A stretch of 8,686 nt of DNA from an uncultured Lentisphaeria bacterium (GTDB lineage Bacteria; Verrucomicrobiota; Lentisphaeria; Victivallales; Victivallaceae). Position numbers and translations under genes: made by a program. How positions within the stretch are numbered: position 1 is the stretch's first letter; each line of letters opens with the position of its first letter. The notes beneath the pieces are model-generated. The model was given only the letters and a program-made list of their open reading frames with translations, was not told the DNA's origin and ran no database searches. Where the stretch lies: positions 1 through 8,686 of the forward strand of contig CAIJKT010001045.1 of the NCBI GenBank assembly GCA_903821255.1, written 5' to 3'. Shown here piece by piece: positions 1 through 5,833 of this stretch.

Positions 1-55
1 AGTGTCGTTGAGCATAATGCGTTTTGTTCTCATTTTCTGATTTACCGGTTCTCAT
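1..55 (-). CDS. Possible N-terminus of a leftward gene cut by the window edge
   Basis: On the minus strand an ATG at 55-53 opens a frame that stays open for all 18 codons to the window edge, reading MRTGKSENENKTHYAQRH. An AAGGA-like ribosome site (complement of 67-71) lies 11 bases upstream, and TATAAA (complement of 71-76) with a weak TTTTCA (complement of 94-99) could be a promoter. I recognise no family from so few residues. A second open frame starting at 33 (MRTKRIMLNDT) is an alternative. Eighteen open codons can occur by chance, so this is only a candidate. Confidence 0.25.
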   Translation of the reverse strand, partial: MRTGKSENENKTHYAQRH

Positions 56-56
56 T
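26..56. repeat. 9-base direct repeat GTTCTCATT, 22-base period
   Basis: GTTCTCATT occurs at 26-34 and again at 48-56, followed by TTCTGA and CTGA respectively. The period is close to two helical turns, which would suit a dimeric regulator. The copies overlap the possible leftward gene start, so they may be coding or operator sequence. No partner protein can be named. Confidence 0.35.
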
Positions 57-196
57 CTGACTCATGTCCTTTTATATATAGCAGTTTTGTCAATGAAAAG
101 AAGCGCAAAGCATTTAACTACAGCGGATTAGCCTGTGTTTGCAGAGAAATTAAACAGGGATGGGCAGGAGAGAAATGCATTATAATCAGGATAACC
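57..196. other. Intergenic stretch downstream of the AraC gene
   Basis: No convincing gene is seen here. It contains the AT-rich TTTATATATA at 71-80, possibly a leftward -10 region, and the left half of a 6-base inverted repeat (GGATAA at 189-194, TTATCC at 197-202) whose right half contains the AraC stop codon. No U-rich tract follows that repeat in the direction of AraC transcription, so it is not a convincing terminator. Confidence 0.4.
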
Positions 197-1069
197 TTAT
201 CCCGCGGAATTGATTTTGGGCTGCCTGGCGGCGCGGTATTTGGACGGGGTTGTTCCGGTTGCTTTTCTGAATTCCCTTGAAAAATAGTTGCTGTCATTGA
301 AACCGGCGTTAAACGCGATTTCATCGATACTCAGCCGGGTGCTGTCCAGCAGTTCGCAGGCATAATTGATTCTCAGTTCAATCAGGTATTCCTTCGGAGA
401 CGCGCCGTTAATCCGTTTGAAATGGCGGAGCAGCGAACTCATTGACAGTCCGGTATTCTCGGCCAGTTTTTCTATCGATACTTTTTCGGTGAAATGCTTA
501 TGCAGGTATTCTATCGTCCGGCTGATGCCGATATGCGGGGATCGGGTATTCTCCACTTTGCCGCCGATGGTCCTGGCCAGATATATCATTATCTGCATAA
601 ATAATGCGGTTGCCGCAAACTGACAGCCGGGCTGACGCTCGCTAAGTTCAATCTCCAGTTTCTCGGCCAGGGCGAGTATTTCTTCCAATTCTTCCTCGTC
701 CAGTTTGAATATCTCAGGTTTTTCAGCCCGGCCCTTGAAGATCATGTTGAAATACGGCATCGCATAGACATCCAGCAGCGGCAGCGGCAGCAGATCTGTC
801 TCGAAAATGATATTCAACAGGCTTAGGCCGTCCTCCAGGTATTCATGATAAACTCCTTTGGGAATTACAAAAATATTTCCTCTGACCAATTCCGCAGGTG
901 GATTGTCGCCTATCGCGTGTAAACCATTTTTACCATAGATAATGACCAACTCCGTAAATTCGTGGCAATGCATACCTGTTGCATCCTGCGATGCCATGCG
1001 GACGACCTTCAAGGGAAAATCCCGGTCTCTTATCCTCGTTTCAAAGTCGAAAGTTCTTTTTAATGCCAT
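197..1069 (-). CDS. AraC-family transcriptional regulator (cupin sensor plus double HTH)
   Basis: This is a 290-residue, one-component sugar-type regulator. Residues about 15-95 form a cupin-like sensor with the MHCHEFTELVII signature (H34, H36) and a later IPKGVYHEY strand, the usual AraC ligand-binding fold. A helical linker follows at about 120-170. Residues about 183-280 form the DNA-binding domain. The first helix-turn-helix is at VSIEKLAENTGLSMSSLLRHF (about 197-217) and the second at LSIDEIAFNAGF (247-258), followed by SNYFSREFRKATGTTPSKYR, the classic AraC tail. Length matches the family. The ATG at 1069 is the only plausible start: an in-frame TAG lies 18 bases upstream, and no ribosome site is visible. 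The gene is divergent from the GH106-like gene, the usual arrangement for a local activator of sugar catabolism. The ligand cannot be read from sequence; rhamnose or another deoxysugar would fit the neighbour. Confidence 0.95.
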   Translation of the reverse strand: MALKRTFDFETRIRDRDFPLKVVRMASQDATGMHCHEFTELVIIYGKNGLHAIGDNPPAELVRGNIFVIPKGVYHEYLEDGLSLLNIIFETDLLPLPLLDVYAMPYFNMIFKGRAEKPEIFKLDEEELEEILALAEKLEIELSERQPGCQFAATALFMQIMIYLARTIGGKVENTRSPHIGISRTIEYLHKHFTEKVSIEKLAENTGLSMSSLLRHFKRINGASPKEYLIELRINYACELLDSTRLSIDEIAFNAGFNDSNYFSREFRKATGTTPSKYRAARQPKINSAG

Positions 1070-1070
1070 A

Positions 1071-1101
1071 TTGACGAATTTGTGCTATTGTTTGACGAAT
1101 T
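1071..1101. promoter_or_regulatory. Candidate AraC-type operator: TTGACGAATT direct repeat, 21-base period
   Basis: The identical 10-mer TTGACGAATT is at 1071-1080 and 1092-1101, exactly 21 bases (two helical turns) apart. AraC-family proteins typically bind direct half-sites with about this spacing, as at araI1-araI2. The copy at 1071 almost touches the regulator's own start codon (1067-1069). The copy at 1092 lies just upstream of the likely -35 region of the rightward promoter and is part of an imperfect palindrome, TTGA at 1092-1095 and TCAA at 1104-1107. Binding could therefore repress the regulator and activate the hydrolase. Binding by this particular protein is inferred from position. 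Confidence 0.65.
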
Positions 1102-1106
1102 AATCA

Positions 1107-1140
1107 AGGTTTCAATTACTGTTAAGAACTATACTATAGA
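1107..1140 (+). promoter_or_regulatory. Candidate promoter of the GH106-like gene, with a symmetric -10
   Basis: TATACT at 1130-1135 matches the -10 consensus at five of six bases. The hexamer 17 bases upstream (AGGTTT at 1107-1112) is a poor -35, as expected for an activator-dependent promoter. The -10 lies in an 11-base palindrome, CTATACTATAG (1129-1139), so the minus strand carries TATAGT and could drive the divergent AraC gene from the same spot. With a start near 1142 the two operator half-sites would sit at about -50 to -41 and -71 to -62, close to the araBAD geometry. Confidence 0.5.
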
Positions 1141-1167
1141 CAAATCTTAAATCAACATGGAATTGAA

Positions 1168-4050
1168 ATGAAAAAAGAAAGAACATATCTTTCAGCACAA
1201 TATTTTCTGAATCATAAGCTTGAGCCGGAGGAAGTAAGGCGGCAGATAAGAGAATTTGCGGACAAGGGTTACCAGGGGGTATTCGCCCATGCGCGCCAGG
1301 GACTGCTCACGCCTTATATGTCGAATGACTGGTGGAACATCATTGACGTAATTATTCAGGAATGCGAATTGACCGGCATGAAATTCCAGATATGGGACGA
1401 GGATTATTTTCCCAGCGGCATTGCGGGGGGCAGAACCGCCTGGGAGCATCCGGAACTGGCCGGCCGGAATATGAATTTCACGGTCAGAATATTTGAAAAC
1501 TGCGATGAAATCGAACTTGATTTCAAGAAGGGCTATCTTCTGAAAGCCTTTGCCATTGAGCTGGATGCCGACGGACAATGCCTGAAGTCAACTGATATTA
1601 CCGGATACTGCGGCACCAGGCGTCAGGAATGGACGGAACGCCGCGTCCAGCATACATTGTATTCGCCGCTGCTGGCGTTGAGCGGCAATCCGCATTGGCG
1701 GTGCAGTTTCATCGATAACCGTTTTGCCGTCTGCTGGAAACCTGAAAGAAAAGCCAGATACGCGGTCATCGGCGTCACGGTGGAGTTTAATTTTAACAGA
1801 ACCTGTCTGATGGATCCGCGCACCGCGAAAGCGATGCTGGATTCCACTTATGAAGAGTATTACAAAAGATACGGCAGGCATTTCGGCGGCCTGGTGGACA
1901 GCGTATTCTTTGATGAGCCGTCCAACGGTTGTGAAATATATCCATGGTCAGCCGATTTTGCTCAGGAATTTCTCAAAGATCATGCTTATGACATTCTCGA
2001 AAATATCCATCATCTGGCTTATGACATCGATGAACAATCACCTGCCGTCCGGGCGCATTTCAGGTCAACGCAGCACCGGCTGATGACGGCGAATTATCTT
2101 GAGCAATCCCGCGAATGGTGTCACCAAAGAAATATAATTTTCAAAGGTCATTTGACGCGCACCGAATGGCTTTCGCTGAATGCCGCGGGATGGCCCAATG
2201 AATTGCGCTGCTATAAATATGTTGACATTCCCTGTTGCGATCCGCTCGGCAAAGCTTACGGGTTCAAAGATACCGCCGCCTACCACACCGGCATTAAGGT
2301 TGTTGCCTCGGCGGCGCATATTTTCGGTAAAGAACTGGCGGGGAGCGACTGCCTGGCGGTCATCGGCGATGAAGTCGCATTGCGCGACCTGAAAGGAATG
2401 CTGGACTATCAGATGGCGCTGGGAATAAATTACTTCGTCATTCACGGATACTCTTATTCGATTGACGGGCCGCGCAAGGATGAAGTGCCGCCGTCAATTT
2501 TTTATCAGCACAGCGAATGGGGTTACATGAACTGCCTTTCTGACTATGTGAAAACCGTCTGCGGCAGGCTTTCTGAAGCCATGCCGGTCTGCGGCATTCT
2601 CATGCTCTATCCGTCAACCAGCCTGGCCTGCCTGCAGAAACCTGAAAACGAATCATGGAGTTTTAAACACGATTCATGGTATGTACTTGAAAATGAAAAG
2701 AAAATCCATGCGCTGGTTGATGATTTGCTTTCGTCACAGCGCGATTTTGATTTAATAGATGAAGTTACGCTCAGCGAACTTGTTTCGGAGAAAGGTATTT
2801 TAAACCATCAGAATAATTACGGCGCGATAGTGCTGCCGTATGTGAAATTCATCCCGGAATATACCGCGCAGGCACTGTACAGATATGCCGGCGGCGGCGG
2901 CAGGGTCATCCTGGTTGAAGACATCCCGGTTGTCCTGTCCGCCAAGCCGGAAAAGCTGAATACGCAAGGCATGGAACTGGTTAACGGCAATCCCGCTGAC
3001 ATGCTGCCGCCGGTTGCCGCAATCAAAGGGAATGGCGCGGAAGATATTTTCGTCAGCAGATATATTGAAAACGGTAAAGACCTTTTCTTCCTGTATAACC
3101 GCTCTAAAAATGTTTTCCATGGTTCCTGCGAGGACATCCCAGTTGAAATCCAGCCGGTTTCCGGACTTATGCTTGACGATGCTTACAGGCTTGAAAATGT
3201 ACAGGAGAAAATCCTTGAACTGAACAGCGGCTGGCAGGTGGAGTTCGGAGAAAATCAGCTTGCCATGAATTCCCAGCATGTTTTCGCGGATGCTGAAATT
3301 GAAAAAGCCGACTACGGACAGGGCAAAACTTATGATTTGATGATGCGTGAAAAGAATCCAGCACCGGCTAATAGTTCGAAAGTCATGTACCGGTGCCGCT
3401 TTACCAGTTCGGGCAATATCTCCGGCGCGAAAATCGTAATGGAAGAAAGCTCCGTATCCGGCAACTGGAAACTTTATGTGAACGGAACGCTTATAGACAA
3501 ATGGGAAAAAAAGCGTTTTTATGATTGTAAGAATATCTATGCCGATATAGAATTAAAGCAGGGGAATTCGCCGCTGGTCAACGTGATCGATATAATAGTT
3601 GAAGATGGAGAATTGAAGGAAATACCCTATTTGTATGGGAATTTCAGATGTTCGTATCCGCACGGGCACCGGTCATTTCCGGACATTTCCGCAGCGGAAA
3701 AAGTTTTTGACGCCGGGATTCTGTCGGACTGGGCGGACTGGGGCTATCCAACATATTCCGGCAAAGCTGTCTATACGAAAACATTTGCAATTGAAAAAGG
3801 CGGAACCTATATGCTGGATCTCGGGCGAGTGAAGGACATCGCGGAAATATTTGTGGATGATATGGTTTCAACAGTTCTGCCGTGGCCGCCATATCGGCAC
3901 AAACTGGAACTGGCGTCCGGATTCCACCGCATCAGGATAATCGTGACCAACGCTCCCGGCAATATGTTCAGGCATGCCAATCTGCCTGCCGGTCTGCTCG
4001 GGCCAGTCAGAATATCAATAGTGAAAAATAAAGATTCAGATAAAAAATAG
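1168..4050 (+). CDS. GH106-like glycoside hydrolase (putative alpha-L-rhamnosidase group), cytoplasmic
   Basis: A 960-residue enzyme resembling bacterial glycosyl hydrolases of the GH106/alpha-L-rhamnosidase type. The TIM-barrel region (about 10-480) opens with EEVRRQIREFADKGYQGVFAHAR (20-43) and has QIWDEDYFPSGIAGG (74-88), FFDEPS (247-252) and LKGMLDYQMALGINYFVIHG (408-427), all typical elements. VCGILMLYPSTS (474-485) starts the next alpha/beta domain (about 470-680). The C-terminus has beta-sandwich regions: about 735-815 with LYVNGTLID, and about 850-955 with PTYSGKAVYTKTF, the usual lectin-like end of this group. There is no signal peptide, so it probably acts on imported oligosaccharides. 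E250 is a candidate catalytic residue. Where relatives often have Ser-Glu before the LK motif, this protein has S393-D394. No clear ribosome site precedes the ATG, and a 4-codon frame MELK (1157-1171) ends in an ATGA overlap with it. Substrate specificity is not provable from sequence. Confidence 0.85.
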   Translation: MKKERTYLSAQYFLNHKLEPEEVRRQIREFADKGYQGVFAHARQGLLTPYMSNDWWNIIDVIIQECELTGMKFQIWDEDYFPSGIAGGRTAWEHPELAGRNMNFTVRIFENCDEIELDFKKGYLLKAFAIELDADGQCLKSTDITGYCGTRRQEWTERRVQHTLYSPLLALSGNPHWRCSFIDNRFAVCWKPERKARYAVIGVTVEFNFNRTCLMDPRTAKAMLDSTYEEYYKRYGRHFGGLVDSVFFDEPSNGCEIYPWSADFAQEFLKDHAYDILENIHHLAYDIDEQSPAVRAHFRSTQHRLMTANYLEQSREWCHQRNIIFKGHLTRTEWLSLNAAGWPNELRCYKYVDIPCCDPLGKAYGFKDTAAYHTGIKVVASAAHIFGKELAGSDCLAVIGDEVALRDLKGMLDYQMALGINYFVIHGYSYSIDGPRKDEVPPSIFYQHSEWGYMNCLSDYVKTVCGRLSEAMPVCGILMLYPSTSLACLQKPENESWSFKHDSWYVLENEKKIHALVDDLLSSQRDFDLIDEVTLSELVSEKGILNHQNNYGAIVLPYVKFIPEYTAQALYRYAGGGGRVILVEDIPVVLSAKPEKLNTQGMELVNGNPADMLPPVAAIKGNGAEDIFVSRYIENGKDLFFLYNRSKNVFHGSCEDIPVEIQPVSGLMLDDAYRLENVQEKILELNSGWQVEFGENQLAMNSQHVFADAEIEKADYGQGKTYDLMMREKNPAPANSSKVMYRCRFTSSGNISGAKIVMEESSVSGNWKLYVNGTLIDKWEKKRFYDCKNIYADIELKQGNSPLVNVIDIIVEDGELKEIPYLYGNFRCSYPHGHRSFPDISAAEKVFDAGILSDWADWGYPTYSGKAVYTKTFAIEKGGTYMLDLGRVKDIAEIFVDDMVSTVLPWPPYRHKLELASGFHRIRIIVTNAPGNMFRHANLPAGLLGPVRISIVKNKDSDKK

Positions 4051-4064
4051 TCTTGAGAAATCAA

Positions 4065-4094
4065 ATGAACATAGAAAAGGAAAAAGACAAATGA
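4065..4094 (+). CDS. Possible 9-codon minicistron (MNIEKEKDK)
   Basis: ATG at 4065 opens a nine-codon frame whose TGA (4092-4094) overlaps the next ATG as ATGA (4091-4094). It begins 14 bases after the GH106-like stop. The ribosome site in front of it is weak. It could serve translational coupling into the next small frame, but may be chance: any ATG followed by A creates an overlapping TGA. Confidence 0.2.
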   Translation: MNIEKEKDK

Positions 4095-4132
4095 AAACTC
4101 AATTATTAACAAAAAAGGAGAACTGGAAATGA
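4091..4132 (+). CDS. Possible 13-codon leader frame ([13 protein letters not shown]) before the prepilin-like gene
   Basis: ATG at 4091 has a good ribosome site (AAGGA at 4077-4081, 9 bases upstream). The frame ends at TGA 4130-4132, overlapping the prepilin-like ATG as ATGA (4129-4132). It contains the dnaX-type slippery heptamer A-AAA-AAG at 4111-4117 in the correct phase. A -1 slip there would continue through GGA GAA CTG GAA into the prepilin-like frame and extend that protein by 13 residues. The peptide could be a coupling leader, a frameshift start, or accidental. Confidence 0.3.
   Translation: MKTQLLTKKENWK
4116..4120 (+). promoter_or_regulatory. Ribosome binding site AGGAG for the prepilin-like gene
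   Basis: AGGAG lies 8 bases before the ATG at 4129, an ideal spacing. It supports independent initiation at that ATG, even though the upstream small frame overlaps it. Confidence 0.85.
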
Positions 4133-4836
4133 GAGACATCGAAAGTCGTAAGTCGTTGGAGTTCACGCTTATAGAACTCCTTGTCGTGGTCGCCATCATC
4201 GCGATTCTGGCCTCAATGCTGCTTCCCGCGTTAAATAGCGCCAGAAAGAAAGCCAGGGAAATATCCTGTGCTTCTAATTTAAAACAGATAGGAACCGCCG
4301 TTATTATGTACGCAAATGATAATAAGGAAGACTTGCCACCCCCGCCGCGTTCGGATATATACCCTGGCAATTGGACGACAACTGCCGTGGTTGGTTATCC
4401 CGGAGGAGAATGTTTTCAGAATAATACAGGGATGAGTATAGCCAAAGCTCTTTGTCCGATCTATTTAAAAAGCAGTTCTTTAACTTTATGTTCTACCGGA
4501 GTGCTCAATATCTCTGCTGCTCAGCTTGCCGCGAATGTCGCAGATAAACTACCGGAATATACTACTTATCAGGCGATCTGGCGCATGAGTGGTTTCTATA
4601 ACTTCTCTCCTAAAAATATGCGGTCTCGTCCAGCATGGCTTTTGGTCGGAGACATTGCCGCAGGACCAGGTTATGGAGATGTATTTACTAATCATCCCGG
4701 CAAGAGCAACCTGGATCCGGCAGGCGCTAATTGGTGTTTTCTTGACGGTCATGTCTCATGGATTAAAGGAAATGATTTAACTTCCGTTAATTCTTATCAC
4801 CGATATCCCAAACCCAACGGACCTGGCCAACCATAA
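4129..4836 (+). CDS. Prepilin-type N-terminal cleavage/methylation domain protein (type II pseudopilin-like)
   Basis: A 235-residue protein with a short charged leader (1-11), then F12-T-L-I-E16[12 protein letters not shown], the hydrophobic helix of type IV pilins and type II secretion pseudopilins, with the conserved Glu at +5. [27 protein letters not shown] follows, typical of the Lentisphaerae/Planctomycetes branch. The globular part ends in [14 protein letters not shown] (199-212), the ADGH/LDGH-type element of the H-X9-DG prepilin-associated domain. Here the nearest upstream His (H189) is 16 residues from the DG rather than 9. The residue before the cleavage site is E11 rather than the usual Gly. 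The protein is probably anchored in the inner membrane facing outward, with or without processing. It follows the hydrolase by 78 bases with no terminator seen, so they are probably co-transcribed. Such proteins are often encoded beside sugar-degradation genes in these phyla; a carbohydrate-binding role is inference. Confidence 0.9.
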   Translation: MRDIESRKSLEFTLIELLVVVAIIAILASMLLPALNSARKKAREISCASNLKQIGTAVIMYANDNKEDLPPPPRSDIYPGNWTTTAVVGYPGGECFQNNTGMSIAKALCPIYLKSSSLTLCSTGVLNISAAQLAANVADKLPEYTTYQAIWRMSGFYNFSPKNMRSRPAWLLVGDIAAGPGYGDVFTNHPGKSNLDPAGANWCFLDGHVSWIKGNDLTSVNSYHRYPKPNGPGQP

Positions 4837-4964
4837 GATCAACTTGATATGCCAATCATTTAAACTTTTAAAATCTAATAATTGGGGAAATACATAAAGA
4901 ACGATGAGCTTTTTTCCTGGCTTGATTATCATTGTCATAAATAATTTTAAATCGAAGGTGATAA
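4837..4964 (+). promoter_or_regulatory. Gap with a possible promoter and repeated leader before the secreted gene
   Basis: This 128-base gap is AT-rich and has no clear hairpin terminator. TTGATA (4844-4849) with TTTAAA (4867-4872) gives 17-base spacing and could be a weak promoter. The right-hand part from AATTGGGG (4880) through TTGATTATCATT (4922-4933) is echoed upstream of the gene at 8576. The ribosome site is AAGGTGAT (4955-4962), close to the ATG and complementary to the 16S rRNA end. Confidence 0.35.
4880..4964 (+). repeat. Leader repeat, copy 1 (upstream of the 4965 gene)
   Basis: AATTGGGG at 4880, TTGATTATCATT at 4922 and the ATG at 4965 recur as AATTGGGA at 8487, TTGATTATGATT at 8531 and the ATG at 8576. 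Spacings are 42 and 43 bases here against 44 and 45 there. This points to common descent of the two leaders, and TTGATT might be a shared -35 element. Confidence 0.5.
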
Positions 4965-5831
4965 ATGTCGAAATCTGTTAAGTTTCTTGGTATTGCAGTA
5001 TTGGCTTGCGCTCTGACTTCCTGGTGCGCGTGCGCTGAAATCGAGGCTGATATCGTCTCCATTAATTCTCCTAATTTATTGGTTAATCCTGGCTTCGAGG
5101 AGGTTAATGCAGCAGGAGGACCGGCAGGGTGGGTTTTTGCCAACATGGCTAATTCCAACAAGATATCTGCCGGCGTCAGGAGCGAGGACTCCATCGGCAA
5201 ATACTCTGCCTTTGTAGTCACTCCCGGCAACCTTCCCGGCTACTGGACACAAGCTAAAGCTGTTCCAGTCGCCGAAAATGCTACCTACTTTGGCAGCGCC
5301 AAATTTAAATCTAACGGTCCCAATACCCTGCTATGGATTCAAACTGAGCAGTGGGATGACGGCAAATGCGCACTTGCTCCGCCATGGAGTCAAACCGTAA
5401 TCTTTTCATGGTGCAACGGCGCACAAGGATCGGCATTGCGCGACACTCTTGGATTGTTTATTGACCCCAAATTGATCAAAACCGTCAGCGAGGATGCCTG
5501 GACGACTCATACGATGGAATTTACCGTTCCGGCAGGACACGGAATCAAAGATTATATCATTCGCACTGGCGCCTACTTTGGCCGAGGCGGGTATCTCATG
5601 ATTGACGATGTCTATTTTGGCTTGGCCAGGCGGCAAATGAAAATTACCATAAAGGGGGCAGATTTAGTCAAAGCCGAAGTTAAGACTCAAAGTGGCGAGT
5701 CCGCTGTAAGCAAGATACTTGACCCCAAATTGTCTACTCAAATATGGGAGTTTGAGTTGCCATCAAGCAAGACTGTTTATGTGCTGAAAGTTACTACCGT
5801 CAATAATCAAACCTGGATGAAGGAGTTTTAA
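4965..5831 (+). CDS. Secreted CBM4/9-like jelly-roll protein
   Basis: A 288-residue exported protein. The signal peptide has Lys 3 and 6, core FLGIAVLACALTSW and a likely signal peptidase I site after ACA (A24), with E25 as first mature residue. VLAC at 12-15 could instead be read as a short lipobox. Residues about 35-220 form a beta-sandwich like CBM4/9 modules: NLLVNPGFEE (37-46) with PAGW (53-56) opens it, DAWTTHTMEFTVPAG (177-191) lies near its end, and GGYLMIDDVYFG (208-219) closes it. This first and last strand pairing is characteristic. A small C-terminal beta domain (about 224-288) is unassigned. Two cysteines in the mature part (C135, C150) could pair. No catalytic signature is visible, so binding to a polysaccharide is the likely job. 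Its end encodes the ribosome site of the next gene, two bases away, showing an operon. Confidence 0.78.
   Translation: MSKSVKFLGIAVLACALTSWCACAEIEADIVSINSPNLLVNPGFEEVNAAGGPAGWVFANMANSNKISAGVRSEDSIGKYSAFVVTPGNLPGYWTQAKAVPVAENATYFGSAKFKSNGPNTLLWIQTEQWDDGKCALAPPWSQTVIFSWCNGAQGSALRDTLGLFIDPKLIKTVSEDAWTTHTMEFTVPAGHGIKDYIIRTGAYFGRGGYLMIDDVYFGLARRQMKITIKGADLVKAEVKTQSGESAVSKILDPKLSTQIWEFELPSSKTVYVLKVTTVNNQTWMKEF
5820..5825 (+). promoter_or_regulatory. Ribosome binding site AAGGAG for the 862-residue protein
   Basis: AAGGAG lies inside the last codons of the preceding gene, 8 bases before the ATG at 5834. It fixes that start and makes tight translational linkage of the two secreted proteins likely. 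Confidence 0.9.
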
Positions 5832-5833
5832 TT

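Noticed and set aside
88..93. Minus-strand TTGACA as a -35 for the leftward gene
   Set aside because: The nearest TATATA is only about 7 bases away, far too short a spacer, and nothing -10-like lies at 16-18 bases.
189..202. Inverted repeat GGATAA-CC-TTATCC overlapping the AraC stop codon as a terminator
   Set aside because: The stem is only six pairs with a two-base loop, is AT-rich, and no U tract follows in the direction of transcription.
366..623. Plus-strand open frame inside the AraC gene
   Set aside because: It overlaps the helix-turn-helix coding region on the opposite strand and has no recognisable features.
2065..2445. Long open frames on the minus strand inside the GH106-like gene (also 2800-3279 and 3807-4370)
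   Set aside because: They lie opposite a gene with clear protein-family motifs, show no recognisable domains, and are antisense shadows. The one at 3807-4370 also runs across the hydrolase end into the prepilin-like gene.
4897..4916. AAAG...CTTTTTT before the secreted gene as a rho-independent terminator
   Set aside because: Only about four weak pairs can form before the T run, so no stable hairpin is supported.
4965..5039. Lipoprotein reading of the 4965 gene (VLAC as lipobox at 12-15)
   Set aside because: The hydrophobic stretch continues past the Cys and an ACA-E signal peptidase I site fits better. It is kept only as an alternative, because VLAC is conserved in the 8576 paralogue.
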